Shown here: one piece after another, positions 1-14,200 of the stretch
How positions within the stretch are numbered: the stretch's first letter is position 1
Layout: every line of letters begins with the position of its first letter
Source of the DNA: Mansonella perstans
Taxonomy: Eukaryota; Nematoda; Chromadorea; Rhabditida; Onchocercidae
Length of the DNA: 64,000 bases
Direction: 5' to 3'
NCBI GenBank assembly: GCA_037074765.1
Contig: JBAMDO010000577.1
Location: forward strand, 558,001 to 622,000
Program-made: the position numbers and the translations under genes
Notes under the pieces: model-generated
What the model saw: the letters and a program-made list of their open reading frames with translations, nothing else
What the model was told of the DNA's origin: nothing
Database searches by the model: none

Positions 1-210
1 ATTTAAATCACCAAACCAAAAAACAACATCGTGTTCGAAAAGTGTTTTGCAATGTCCATGAAAACGTATTTTTTTGACAATGTGTCTTAAATTTGCAAAA
101 TTTCATAGGAAATATTGAAATGCTTATAAAAATCAGGAATGACTTTTCGCAACAACCGAGCTATGTTAAAAATTCAAGGGAAACTTTCTGATTTATAAAC
201 TTGAACATAC

Positions 211-1631
211 TTATAATCCATGATACGTTTTCCAATTTCTTCAATATGAGCGGTGAGGTGCGCATTTACAAAACAAACTGCTGTATCATTCATAAACATG
301 CTAATGGCAACGGCACCCTATGAATTCAATTTTTCTAAATAACTTCATAACACTACATCCATCAAAATTCCATATGCAAAATTATTCATGATTCATTAAA
401 ATTGTTGTTGTTCGTCATCCGTTCAATTATTGCTGTAGTAATTAAATATTCAGCATGCATTTACATTCTTTTTTAAATAGGTTCGACATTCCAAATATCA
501 ATTACTCTATTAAAAATTATTGAAAATTTACTAGTGCCAAAGTGTCTAGTCCCAATTCGAAAATATAACAAAATGTCTTTTCGTCTAAAGTATACATTCT
601 GATGTGCTCTCACACTTAGCTGCAACTAAATAGATACCAAAAAGTATACCTTGTCACCTAGCGCTTTTCCAAGTACATTATACTGACCGGTCGGTATTAC
701 AACTGCGTCAATTTCGGATGCATATACTTTGATTTTACTGCCTACACGTCGGTAAACTAGCAACAGTATACCTACCATTCGTACTTCACCTATCTGAATA
801 TATGTAATAGACTTGAAATATCAACTCGAAATCCGAAATAAAAAAATAAATTCTGAACGAAAAAAAAAATTGACCAGATCATAGTCAGAGCCTTCAGGAA
901 GAGATTTCGCGATAATGACTTTCCATTCCACGTGTCGCATTGATGTATTCATAAGGAAAGCTTGTGGCGAGAAATCCATTTCTTGAAGCCTGAAAGTACC
1001 AATGAAAAATGTTGGGCCACATGTGATCCTCAATTTACAGCAGAAATCGGAAAGTTCCAAGGATACATTGCAAATCCATCCATTATTTGAATAGAAAAAT
1101 TATTTTTAACATGGACATGATTTATTTCTTTATCCAAATTTAAATGAAAGCAACAAACCCAATAATGTAAAAATCAGGTGGAGGAATGCCATCAGAATCT
1201 AACCAGCCTGAAATTCTTTCATCCACCTTTGGTATACGCCCGTTAACGTTAAATGTGGTAATGAATATTGATGATGTCCGATAAGTCGAATATCTAGAAT
1301 GAATGAAACTTTTTTTGACCATTATATTTGAAACTCACTCTAATAAAATAAAACAAATAATCTTAAAGACCCACATCCTCACGACTTCGATTAAGAATAT
1401 GCTGGAATCACAACAAAAACATTATACATGGATGCATCAGCATTAGTCAAATAGTAAAATAAAGTTAAAAACTGAATTATACACTAAAATATGGTTTCGA
1501 CGTACGTGAATTCCCAATCATGTAATGTGTTGAAATCGACACGATCTGATGAAGCACGCACAGCATGATCTCCGATATATCCAGCTTCATTCGTTCTTCG
1601 ATTACGAATCCTTCTATATTTAAATCCTTTG
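211..1631 (-). CDS. ocrl-1: OCRL/INPP5B-type inositol polyphosphate 5-phosphatase, partial (5' and 3' incomplete)
   Basis: Exons seen, in gene order: about 1631..1506, 1293..1159, 989..875, 793..650, 317..211; the gene continues past the left edge. Family knowledge: these enzymes remove the 5-phosphate from PtdIns(4,5)P2 and related lipids on endosomal and Golgi membranes. Visible motifs are TFNVNGR (start of the catalytic domain), PPDFYIIGLQEMDF (the Mg-binding Glu in GLQE), VRMVGILLLVYRR and NAHLTAHIEE, which match the OCRL/INPP5B order and spacing. Four of the junctions keep phase exactly. The first listed exon is chosen because its frame, ending in WEFT, joins YSTYRTSS in phase; a longer ATG-initiated reading of the same DNA in another frame does not. 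The usual GNKG motif reads GDKG here. The N-terminal PH/ASH region and the C-terminal RhoGAP part are not seen. INPP5B versus OCRL cannot be separated in an invertebrate. Confidence 0.82.
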
Positions 1632-3178
1632 CTATCAAAATACGTAATTTAATTAACAGTTTCATTACATGGGAAACGGCTTTCTCAGAGAATCTCAACG
1701 AGCTTCTAAAACTTGAAATAGTTCGCCGACAGAAATTCATAAGATAACTTAAATTACTTGGTCCACTTCATTATAAGCAAAGTTGCAAATAAAAGACAGA
1801 GCAGAAATTTTTCGATGGACAATTATACACCATCTGTAAGTGCTATTTTAAAAGTTAATTCAACAAAATTTTATACCGATGACATATCACTTTTTGTTCA
1901 AAGTCAAGCTGTTATTAAGTTATTCCAGACTTCTAAAGGTTTAATTCACTTTATTCCAAAACTCATTTCAAAAAAATCTCCCAATCCGAGAAAATTCCGA
2001 AACGCAATAGTTCAAAAAGGGTAACGATGTTAGTTAGGAATAATACCACGGGGCGATGATTAATACAACTAATGAGATTTCGAGGATATGGTAATACAAT
2101 CATTCAAAATATTACTGGGTCAAAATTTCAAAGTCGTGCAATCATTGCGACCTTTGTATCTCAGATCTCTGAGATCCTTTGACAGAAAATCGATGCAACG
2201 GAATCTTACCGATCTCAAATGTCTCGGTACTAAAATATTCCGTCCTTTCATTTCAGAATTAAAAAATTAGCAATTACGAGAATGCCTAAAGAGTTGGGAG
2301 ACTATTACTAATAGTTCCCGAAACTCACGAGATGACGCGACGTCTATCCTTTTTGATACACATTACTGTGCCAGTCCTGATAAGAAATTGATATATTTGA
2401 ATGTGAAGAATCTTATGTATATGCATTAATATTTAAATTTCGGACAATGCAAATTTTGAATCAACACAAGAAATTTGTATATCAGTTCAATTTAACCTCT
2501 TTCTACAGTCAATGATTACCGTGTACTTTTCAAATGCAGTTAGAAAAAATTACTTATTTATTGCATAAATATATCTGTTCATGCTATCTGATTAATGCAA
2601 GCTAATATGCATGAGTAATGTAGCTGTGAATGAATGATATGACAGATGAAATACATTGACAATTAAAAATACGGCTTAAATATTTATTAAAAATGCAGCC
2701 AGAAAAACAAGAAAGTCATCCATACACTAGAAAAAAAATAAATATTTAGCGATAAGATATAATAATTTTAATAACAAAGAAAAGTCCCAGAAAAGAAAAA
2801 CAAGATACAAGAAGCAAAAGGAACCTTAAATCTGCGCTTAGACAATAGCAAAGAGAAATACGAACGATTGGTATGCTCATTAAAGCTGCTCTTCCAGCAA
2901 ATAGTCTTCCAAAACTTATATTCATTTGCATTTCTTTCCTAACGACTTCTCCTAAAATTGATGGATTCTCCAATTACCAACTGAAAATTTGAGGAATGGC
3001 AGAAACGAAACGGAAAAGCTGAAATATGCTATAAGTATGGAGCTCTCTTTAATAAACACTTTATCGAAAAATAAAAATAAACAAAGGAAAGAACATTTGT
3101 GTTGAACAATTTCAACAGTTGACACAAACTTTATGAAACCAAACATCTTCAAATTCTCGGTGTCCTTCATAATGAATT
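1632..3178. other. Stretch without a confident gene between OCRL-like gene and hrpf-1-like 3' end
   Basis: Upstream exons of the 5-phosphatase should lie here or further right but none could be fixed. On the minus strand, 2973..2746 is a 75-codon open frame starting MENPSILGEVVRKEMQM and ending in a hydrophobic run (RFLLLLVSCFSFLGLFFVI) that would span a membrane. It lies just past the hrpf-1-like stop codon and has no recognised relative. It may be chance in AT-rich 3' flank. No RNA gene or repeat was seen. Confidence 0.35.
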
Positions 3179-6100
3179 TCAGTGTTCCGGGATAAGTTCT
3201 ACGTAACGCGATCCTGAAACCGATTAACTGACTTTCTTCAAAAAAAAGTATCAAGACATACAATAACATATTATTATCGTTCAACGCCTACAATACCATC
3301 ATAAAAAAGCTAAATTATATAAGTGACAAAGAGTAACATCGTATGCATCTCTTTTGAGTTGTAAATTTACTAGCAAAGACTCCAGATCAGTGAACTTTAG
3401 TAGTGGTATTTTTTTCCATCTAGTTCAAGATTTCGAACAATGTAAACATACCCATATAATTTCGATTGCGCTGCATTGCAGCATCAAAATCCGCTCTGTT
3501 TCTAAACTCCACAATTGCTTCACCGCTAGGACGATCCGTTCCATATTCATAGAGCACATCAATCGATGCTGGTCGTAGCGGTTGGAAGAACTAAATTTGA
3601 ACAATTTTAACAGATTAATAAAAGTAACGAATTCGAAACTTAATTGTTTGATAAAGCAGTAAGATCAATGACTGTGTTGGTAATTAACTGTATAACTGGT
3701 ATCAAACAGTTAAAAAATTGTCCAAATATTCGCATCTTTTCCGTATGAAGGATTCGATTGCAAGCCATATTAGAAAATGACTAAAAAACTGCACTATCAT
3801 TCGCAATTTGACACTCCTGTTCCTAATGAACTTTATCGGTGATTAAATGTCAATGAAAACTAAATAAAGTCCATATTTTCCACAAACTTGCTCAAAATGA
3901 ATGAAATCACCAAAAATCAAACCCAAAATCCACAAAATCAATCCAGAAAAACCATACCAACAATCCACATAAATGTGCGGACTTTTAGTAATCAACTAGC
4001 ATCCAATGTCGTTCCGGAACATAAGAAGAAGAATTTCCCCAATATGAAGCATCAATATTTGCCGATTCCATTTCCCTCATGTCCAACTATTTTTTAAAAT
4101 ATTCTAGGTACGTAAATATACTTTTACTATTGCAACTTACATCGATTATGTCGCGTTCTGTGGCCCGATATGGAAGACCGCGCATCCGTATACAGTATTC
4201 CAATGGCGGCGTCGTATAACGACGCCGCGGTGGTGAATACCCCCTATGTCCACCCATCGGCGGTTCATCTCTCCAACCCCGTCGCATCGGTCCTCCGCCA
4301 CCACGGCCACCACCATACCCATCATCATAACCGTCGCCACCACCGCCGTATCTGTCGGCCCATACTTCTGCAACCCCCCGTTCACATTCACATTTAATAC
4401 CCAAAACAGAACCATAGCTCAGCAGATTCCTGAATATTTTCCAAGGTCGCAGCGATTCCCCAAATTTCCAGATTTTCCAACAAAACCAAAATATTCAGAC
4501 CTGATAGACCGCTAAACAATTCAGTTGTTCCCAACCAATCATTATAGAATCCACCATAGCTTTCACAAGCAAACCCCTGCTTTTCCCCAAAACTTGAACC
4601 AGTAACTCCTTTCATCAGTGTATACTGTATTCATCATTTCATCTGATTGTCACTTCTAGAAATTTAAAAATAAACAAACCATTTCGATGCATTCTGGAAT
4701 CACGATAACCTCGGTCAGCACCTGGACGATCATATGGCAATCCCCTCGGGCGACGATCTCTTTCCCATCCTCGACCACCTCCACCGTACGGATCAAGACC
4801 TCCATCTAAAGCTCGAAGCATCTCACCATAAGTCGACGGATATATGTCCACATATCTTAATAAGAAAGAATCTTAACTTCAAAAACAAGTTAAGCATAAA
4901 CTGTTTCCATAAAATGATAGCCGATACCACTGACAGTTGCATCCACTGGATACGACTCCGAAAATTGCTACATATCTGTTTTAAAAAATACTGCGATTTA
5001 AACATGAGGAATATGAAATCGATAAATAGAAAATACCTATGCTGAATATATTCTTTATTTTTAGCAAGAGCTTTGGAGGCCGAGTCATCATTAGTGAATG
5101 CAACAAAGGCCTCGCCTTTTGGTTTTCCACTATAATGATCATAAGTCATAACAATACCTGGAAAGATTAGTAACTAAAACCATCCAATCTTATATGTTCG
5201 GTGACAGCTAAACTTGAAAAAGTTAAATAATCCGACGTTAAACGAAGCTGCAGACTTTACTGACCATATCATTAAAAATTAAAAATTTTGTATTGTTGAG
5301 CTACTTTTGCCCCAGTCAGGTACAAATCTTTCTACTGCAATATTAAAAGGTAAATTATAAAAAATCGATTCATTGAACATGAACAAAATAGATGGACTTA
5401 TAAGAATTATAAAATACCTCTATCAGCTATTTCAAGTGGTTCGAAGAAACGCACGATTTCTTCTTTAGTACAGCCATATGGTAAGCCCCCCAATCTAACA
5501 ATAGATGTATCACGGGCAGGCAAATTTGGATCAGCCCCTAATCCCGCAAATCGTCGATCTCCAACATCATAATCTGGCTCCATCGACGATACTTGTTGAA
5601 GCTTAAGAAAATTCATAAAGTTTCATAAAAATAACAGATACATTAAGACAAAATATCGAAAAAAAATTAAACACTTTAAAAATTTGTCTCGGAAAATGTA
5701 AATATATACTTTTATGAAAAACTATCAAGTCCATTCGAACACTAAATCATAAATGGACTTAAAAATCGTAAGGACACATCATTAGTAGCATTAAAGAACG
5801 AAGTATGAACAAAGTAACCTTCTCTAAGTGAAAAAGACAAATGAGTGATGAAAATTGTGGATATAAACGAAAGAAACAAAATTAAACATGCATAATGTAA
5901 TCGTTAAGATATGGACTAAGAAAAAATGTACTTTAATATGTATATAGTAGCTCGAGTTATTCAAGTGCCCAAGAAAATGCTTCGGTTCTTGTTACGTTTT
6001 TAAACTTCAGTCCTTTCAATATCTATTACTGGTAAAACAAATTCTTCAACAAAAACTACGCTTTAAGCTTGTTGAAAAGTTTCAACAACAACAGCAATAA

Positions 6101-6990
6101 ATAAACGATAAGAAAACACATACAACTATAAATGAATAAATTAAGGAAAAAAGAAAACTAACCTCTACGTATCGTTTACCGATATATTTTTTATCCTTTG
6201 TTAAAGCAAAGTCATAATCTTCTCGATTATTAAATACAACAAATCCCTCACCGCTTGCACGTCCATCACGATCTTTTGTAAGCCTTATCTGAGTAATTGA
6301 TCTTGCTGCTTCTGAAAATGAAACTTATATTAAATTTCATGGATTTTATTCACGTTCTATTCTGATTACATCTTCTGTAACAAATTTTATGGAGTCACTA
6401 GAAGAAAATAGTGCAATCGCTTTCTTCGTAGCATTCACCAATTCAGCCTTAATCTTCCATTTTATCCTATCATTCAAATTACCCCCTATTTCAATTATTA
6501 AGATCTGCTTACACAAGGTATAAAAAGCTAGAAAACTATTTATTAATGTATCAGTTGTAGAAGAATAAAGGAGTTAATACTTCCGACTACAGATGTAAGA
6601 ATAAATCAACTTCTATTTATTATTCATATTCTGCTTTAGGCATAAAACAAATTTCGAGGAGAGAGCAGAAATTTCTCTCCATATAGTGAAATATAAAGTC
6701 CTGGTCGACGGGAAGCTCCAGAGCCACAGGGTCTTCCAGGAAGTCCCGGTGAAGTAGGACCATCAGGAGGAGTAGTAGCAGCAGGGAAATCGGTATGTGA
6801 AAGACAAAACTAATAAATCTGATCTCACGATCCTCTCACAACATGTATTCATTGCATCTCATCTATATAGTTAGCTTAATGAAGTGAAAAATAAAATGAT
6901 CAATTAACCTCCAAAAAATTCACGCAGGTCATCTTCTGTACAAGACCACGGCAATCCTCGACATTTCATTATGAAGTCCGTATCCGGCAT
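3179..6990 (-). CDS. hrpf-1: hnRNP F/H-family RNA-binding protein (three quasi-RRMs)
   Basis: Eight exons join in phase to 370 codons: 6990..6909, 6311..6163, 5601..5418, 5157..5037, 4855..4680, 4367..4141, 3590..3452, 3213..3179 (TGA). The start ATG at 6990 opens [20 protein letters not shown]. Quasi-RRM1 carries KCRGLPW and ASGEGFVVF; qRRM2 carries [11 protein letters not shown] and PKGEAFVAF; qRRM3 carries [11 protein letters not shown] and PSGEAIVEF, then [10 protein letters not shown] at the C-terminus. A Gly/Arg/Tyr-rich linker ([19 protein letters not shown]) sits between qRRM2 and qRRM3. hnRNP F/H proteins bind G-tracts and steer splice-site and polyadenylation choice in the nucleus. 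C. elegans hrpf-1 and sym-2 are the nearest known types; sym-2 cannot be fully excluded. The opposing open frames at 4087-4515 are shadows of the Gly-rich exon. Confidence 0.9.
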
Positions 6991-8222
6991 TTTGTTTTAT
7001 TTTCAACGAATAACTACAAAAGATCATCTCAAATGTCAAAAAATGAGTACACATAAAAATATAACGCATTGAAAATGGACTGAATACTTCCCGAGAACCA
7101 TAAACGAGACATCGCGATGACAACCCGATCAGTTTCAGAAAAGCATTTCATATTTCACGCAGTCTCCAAATGAAAAGTTATGGCTAACATATGTTCTTTC
7201 AAACATTACAATATGCTGACTATTCATGAAAACTAATCGGATCAGTTGATGAAGAAGTATTCCTGTTGCAATTCCGCATCTCTATATCCACTCATATATA
7301 TCCCGTATTTCTATTTATCATAGAGTAATGATGTTTTTCAAACTTCATTTTCGACAAATTTTCAAGTTTTCGATCGAAAAATTCATAAGTATTTTACAAA
7401 TTTTCTTCAGATCAAAGAGATAGAGAATATAATATTACAATAAAGCTTTTAATAAATGTAAATTTATAATTTCATCGGTGCTTTCTTTTAGTATATTTCA
7501 TTTCATCTTTCTGATCAGCGGGTAATTAACTTTTAGTTATTGGTGTACCAGTGTGAGAAATACTAACATTTTGCTAAGCTGTATAAATGGATCAAAATTA
7601 GTTTGCAAATTCAGATAGCACATTTATTAAATCAAATATATACAAAGCGATAATAATATTCAAAAAGCATAATTTCAGAATAACTAAAATAATTTGGATG
7701 TTTACAAATTTTTAAATTTTAATGTAACAATAAAAATTAAATTGTTATCTCTTTCAGTCATCCTATTAAATCAAAATTTTGCTGTTTAGGATGTTGTAAA
7801 TACAGTAATGAATTATTAAATGAATGTTGAAAGAATAAATGGACATAGTAAAACAAAACGACGTGAGATCCGTACGGATGATCGGCAATGTTTCACAGAA
7901 TTATGCATTGTAAAAACAGTAATAATTCCGGCATATTTATCAATCATCAAATTTAGAAGGTACCATGAAAATTACAGGAAGATCCGAAATTCGACGACAT
8001 GGCAACATTCCAACAGACTGCCACACAATACTTCAGATTTCACATTTCTTTCAATTAATTTTACAAATAAGAAAGGCCAAAAAACGAAGAAAGCAAAAAT
8101 CAGAAGGATGATTCATATTCAAAAAGGACAGGAAGAGAATTAATCAAAATTGAGCTAATCTGAATGTTCATTTTATTTGACGATTCATTCTTGAAGGTCC
8201 TTATAGATAACAAATCATCAGC
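6991..8222. other. Intergenic: 5' flank of hrpf-1-like gene and 3' flank of dpf-1-like gene
   Basis: Minus-strand hrpf-1-like starts at 6990 and dpf-1-like ends at 8223, so 1.2 kb separates same-strand neighbours, too far for a typical nematode operon spacing. A 107-codon plus-strand open frame at 7820..8143 has a Lys-rich C-terminus and no recognisable family or splice context; I treat it as chance. No RNA gene seen. Confidence 0.4.
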
Positions 8223-11200
8223 TTAATGTCGGAAACATTTGTCGAAAAATTCCATCAGCATAGTGAACAGATGTAAACGAGCCCAAACTAGGCCATGGCT
8301 TGCATCTGGATATATCTGCAAATTACGTAACCATATTTGCTTCAATTCAGAGATTAAGAAATCCATTTCAGAACAGTTTAATTCCCTTCCAATGTGAATT
8401 TAAGAAGGACGAGAATTGAAACAAAAAATCAAGATTGAAACTTGAAAGTAATGGTGTAGTGACCAGCAATATTAGTCAGAAGTATTAGGAAAACATTGTT
8501 TTGATTTTTCGTGAGGAGAAAACGTATTTGTTCAAATCAATGCTTTAAATAGCGAAAAAGTGGCTTAATCAAGAATAAAAAGTGCTGATTGAATTAAGGG
8601 CAACATTTCAGGCTTCTCGATTGCTAAAATTTTAATGTCTAAAATCCCAAATAATTGAAATCTAAAATTTGTAAAAATAAACCATAAGTTGGAATTGTAT
8701 ATTTGCTTCAGCCAGTGCCCTTATAAGTTGTGCAGAATTCTGTAGATGGACATTATCTGCAAGTAGCAGCTAATTTGGATGAAGAGAAGGAAAATTCGAA
8801 ATCATTTCTGGTCATTATTTTAATTTGAATAAAAGTATATTAATTATCAAAAGATGACTAGTATCGTATTACATGCAAAATCAAATCTTGGAATCTCTGA
8901 ATATTTTTTCTATGAAAGGTCAAGAAGTTTAGAATAATCTAAAGTAATTTAGAGAGCAGAAGTATACCTAGAGGACGTCACAGAAGTATACCTTGTAAGT
9001 GAAAAGAGTAGTAATGATCTTAACCTGACCATAAATAAGGAAGAATTTGATGAAGAAGGCTTTTCACTTACCGTTATAGGAGTACCAAATGAAATGATTA
9101 CAGCAATATATCTTATAAGTGAAAAGAGTATAATGCTCTTAAGTTGACCTGACATTAAGGAAGAATTTGATGAACATTGCAAGTATCCTAAAGTGATATT
9201 TTTGAATTTTTTTACCGTCAGACATTCCATGTACTAGCAGAAATGGCACTCTCTTGAACATGCTAACATTCTTGATCAGATTAGTTTGTTCGTATGCAAG
9301 TTCACTTGCATCGCCCATATAACGTTCCGTGTATGTGGCATCTACAAATTTACAAATTTTTTAAAAATTTAAATTTGAAATGATAAAAATCAATAAACAG
9401 TCTCATTTTTACACAAATATGACTTAGTTTATCAATGTATTTGTTCTGAAACCTACCATAGAACCTGAAATCTGTGACAGGTGCAATACTCACAGCACAT
9501 TTGAACAAATGACTCGTATCACGTTCGATCATATGTGCTGAAGCAAATCCACCATAAGACTGCAATGAGAAATTGTCGTTATGATAAGTGTAAACACATA
9601 TCTTCTAATTCTAGCATTTTAGCCAATTCAAACTAATTGAAAAATTATTTAAAAGAATTAAGCGAAATAGTATAATTTTGGCCGATATTATGTTGGAGTT
9701 CCAGAGACAGGTATTTTCTCATTTCAAATTTTTTGGAATTTCAATTTTTGGTTTTGTTTTTTCTTGAATTATTTGGTCAGTTCAAAATGAACGTACTGTC
9801 TTATATAAAGTTAAGAAGAGACAACTTACCCAACCCCAAACTGCAATATGATTCGAGTCAATAAATCTGTATTTAGAGGATAAAATTCTGAAACAATGCA
9901 ATAAAAAACGTTCTATTTAAAATAACATTACAAAAAATTGAAATTTGAACTTTTCAAAATTCTTAAAAATTTAAAAAAATCAAAATTTCCGAAGCCTTTT
10001 TTTCACCTAAACTTTTGAAGAAAGTCAAAGAAATGTCTAATAAAATCTACTTCACAGCTTCAATTTGATCATCAATTTCCACCGTTCCTAAATGGCCATA
10101 AATTGGCTCCTTATATTTCCAGCCTCTCATTCCGGATCCACGACCATCAATATAAATGACAATATATTTCGCACTGGATGCCAAGAACATATCCAGTGTG
10201 TTTGGAATCATCTCTTCGGTAACCTTCTGAGAACCTGGTCCAGTATACCTACAAAAAAACTGAGAAAATACGATTAAAAGTTTTAAAAAATTAAAAGATA
10301 ATTCTTAATGCAAATTTTCAGATATCAGTAAGAGAATTAAATCGAATGAAAGCAAATTTAACCCTACACAGAAATAACAACTGGATATTCGGCTGCTGTT
10401 TGATTGAAACTTGGCGGTAATAGCATCTTTACGATTGCTTCTGCAATGTTACTTAATACTTAAGGTATTCATGCATTTTCAACACATTCAGTAGCACAAC
10501 CTCATTTCAATTCCGGCTAGACCGGACTCTTTTGATATGATCAATTCATGTCCGGCTAGATTCGGATTCTTTTGATATGATCAGTAAAGAGCAAAGAGTC
10601 TGCCGGATTCGTTTGACGTCTCGTAAAATAATTTAAAATGAGAAAATGTAGCACTTACTGTATCCATTACGCAAAGTAATATTTTCATATCGCGTTGTAG
10701 CAAGAGCTTTTTCGTTGTACTTTCGTTCCTGATTCTTCCATTCTGTCAATTCTTCAACTATAAAGTAATATAAATGACTTTTACTTCAAAATAATATTAG
10801 AAATGACTTTAACTTCAAAGTATTCGACCATAAACAGCAATATTGGGTATAATTGCCTTTCTAAAGTAGTAGTACAAGTTCTGATTTGCAGTTTGAATTT
10901 ATTTGAAGTAACAAACTTTCAGTAAGTGATTTTTTTCACAGTGTTACTAAAATGGTAGGATGAAATCTCACAGTAATAATCGTGAAGTTTTTTTCTTAAC
11001 AATTTTTCATTTAATCAAAAAATCAAAAAGTGAAGTAAAAAAGGTTATTATATAACTGTTGTTTGGAAAAATTACTGAGAGAGTTGTTGGAGGAAATAGA
11101 TGATAAGTATGCTCGAGGTATGCTCGGACCGCGACAATTCAGGATATATTTATCTAAATCGTTTGAAAATATCACGTCCTGGAATGTGCAATCTGGCGCA

Positions 11201-14200
11201 ATACCGCATGTCACACATTTTACTGAATTATTATTCCTGTCCTGAAATCAAATTTTCTGCTCTAAACTTACGTATTTTCTGATAATCAAATTTTCAATCC
11301 AAATTTCAAAGTTGATTTTCTACGGGTTTTCATTCATTTGTTAAAGGTAAAAATCTTTCATTTCAAACAAATGAAAATGAAATTAATTTACCACATAATA
11401 TGAAGTCATATACACATGCCTTTGCGATGGCAATGGAGACGCAGCTATGAAGTACCTTAAAAGGTGACAGATTTGCCAAAATATGATAAATATGATGGGC
11501 GCATTAGATAAGAAACGTAATTCAACATGCAGATGATGAATCAGAAGAGGGCTTAATCCATGCTTAAAGGATCATTTTAGCGTTGATCTATGCCGACGGA
11601 ATCATTTAGAGAATTTTTCCCTTAAATATTTATAATTAAATTACTTAAACCTTATTTTTAATTAATTAAAAGGAATTAACAAAAATTCATTAAAACCATG
11701 AACAATTTATCCAGAAGGATATACTTACACGAGTTTTGTCTTCCCATCATAACCAATGATCGATGTGACATCATAATCATTCCAAGTGAGAAATGTCACT
11801 CGTCCATTTGTGTAATTTTTCTATAAACAAAAGATATTCCTAAAAAAAAAATCGGGCTAAAACGTATGCAAAACTTACAGGTACGGACACTCGTGCAACT
11901 TGCGTGAATATTTCACCGGATGCCGTACGTCCAGGTAATGTGATAAAGTACGAATCATTAGAAAAATGTCGGATACGAAAATTTTCCGGTTCAGCCCACA
12001 ATTTATGTCCAGCAATAGTGAAATATTGGTTGAAATTCTAAAAATTCATAGAACATAAGTTATTTTCCTGTAAAAATAAATTAAATCAGAAATTTTGCGT
12101 TATGAATTAGAAAGCGTAGTATTTCAGATATAATTTCCACAGGTAAAAGTGATTTATGGTGAGCAAGACGACAAATTAAATCTTCAATATCAGTAAAGGT
12201 ATCATTCATGTGGTCGTATTTCAAGGGAATTGTTTATTGATCCACTAATATGATAATCAGTAAAAAGTTTGCATATCACAAAATGTTCTATTAATGACTT
12301 GTTAATTCAACAAAATTGACCTACCACGACACATTTCTCGGAATTAAAAGTACAAACTGTAATTGATGTGACATTTTGATATCTGTTGGCAAATACAGCC
12401 ATTAAAAGATCCTCACTATAAAGCGATATCCAGGAAACTGAGAATAGATAAGTTGATAAACTGAAACGCAGTTTTATAAACTTTTTAATTCTATTATATT
12501 TGAATTGCTGAATCCAGATATACTTGTTTCTCTTCACTAGAGCACATATCTTCATGAACATATTTTTGATACTATCAGAAATAACCTTTTAGGTAGATTA
12601 ATGCTCATTTCTCGAGATATTTTTTTTTCTTTATTCCAAATATTGACAGTAATTTCAGGTAAGTTTTTGACACCCATTTTTGGATAAGGTATTTTGATCA
12701 TTTCTGGATATTGTTGCTGTCCGAATGATGGATACTGCATTAATGGAACTCTACGATCATCGATCCTTACGAAAGCTAAATACCGTCCTGATTTTGACCA
12801 CCACATACCCTTAAAGAAATTTCATGTTAGTGTGGATAATTTTTATTAATCCAAGAATAGTGCCATTGATCAGTTTCTCATTAAATTGAATATATTCACT
12901 TACTGCATTACTATTAAATATTTCTTCTTCATAAATCCAGTCCGTGATGCCGTTATACACCAATGTATTATTATCTCGGGTAATCCGGTATATTTGATTA
13001 CCATCAAGTCCATCACTATAATAAATATCATTCTCGTACACGAAGGCCTGCAAATCCATTATTTTGTTAAAAAAAATTCTTTCAAAAATAAAATTTTAAG
13101 TCGAAAAATTTTCAAAATGTATTATGTACAAAGTTTTGTAGAATTTTTCTGGATCAGTAGAATAAAGCCGCTTTTTCATGACATCCTTTGAAAAGTTAGA
13201 TGCTTTTTTTGTTAATGTATGCCAGAAGTGAGGGATCATTTAGAAGTAAATCGATATCTTCTAGATTGAAACATTTTAGAAATTTTTGGGGAGTTTTGTC
13301 GGTCTCTTACTTTTGTATATTTACACCAATCATGTGGAGCTGTGACATCATTACACCACTACTGCGTAAAATCTAGAATAAATCACTAATATTTCTTGAT
13401 CTTTTACTCCTTAAAATCGATATCTCGCCGAGAAGCAATCAAAACCATCACTTGTAAAACTTACTAAAACTTACATAATCATTCGACTTTGGATTCCAAA
13501 CAAATAGTTGCAGTAACTCATCACCTCTTCCCTGCGGTCCAACCGGTGCAAATGTTCTGCAATGAACAAAAACGAAAAACTGAAAATTTGTACAGCAAAA
13601 TAGATAGAAAAAAAAATTGTTCAAAATTTTTCCCAAGAAATAAATTAAAATATTTAGTTGTATATGAAAGAATTTAAAAAAGACTTACTGTGACTTCATA
13701 GAATAAATTAGATAAGTCATAGCATTACCACTCTGAAATAATTTACAAATCTCAAACGAAAGATATTACTACGATTTCCAGTAAGGTCCAAATGTTGCAC
13801 TTGCTATTAAATGGTTAATGACATTGAAAGTTAACATTTGGTAATTACTTTGATAGTTTTTAATTAGTTGAAATTATTTTTGATTGATTAAAACCTAAAA
13901 AAAAAGATCAAAACTAACCGTATTATTGTCATATGAGAAAGCAATGTAGGAAGAATCATGCGAGAAAAGAAGTTGATTAATATGTCCTTGTTTAATCTGA
14001 CAAAAAGCGTCCTTTTATTCAAATAATTTCAACAAATTTAGCAAGTTTAAAAGTTCATTAATTATTAAATCTCAACGAACTAATAATAATAGGCCTTAAA
14101 TACTTTGAATTAAAATTTCAAAAAATTTTCAATAAAATTTATATTTGTTTTTTTATGTTCAATGCTTTGAAATCAATCTCATCGATGAAAGATCATGGAT

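Noticed and set aside
1477..1740. 87-codon minus-strand frame starting MNFCRRTISSFRSS
   Set aside because: It uses the wrong frame for the 5-phosphatase. The overlapping frame ending in WEFT joins the catalytic exon in phase, this one does not.
3386..3419. Alternative last exon of hrpf-1-like gene from the acceptor before 3419
   Set aside because: It would end after a few residues (DGKKYHY) and lose the SRYVEL end of qRRM3, which the 3213..3179 exon supplies in phase.
4087..4515. Several overlapping frames on both strands rich in His or Gly
   Set aside because: They mirror the Gly-rich exon of the hnRNP gene; only the minus-strand frame with [10 protein letters not shown] fits splice sites.
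4394..4615. Possible extra hrpf-1-like exon containing [10 protein letters not shown]
   Set aside because: The frame is open, but its available donor is in the wrong phase for the next exon, so it would break qRRM3.
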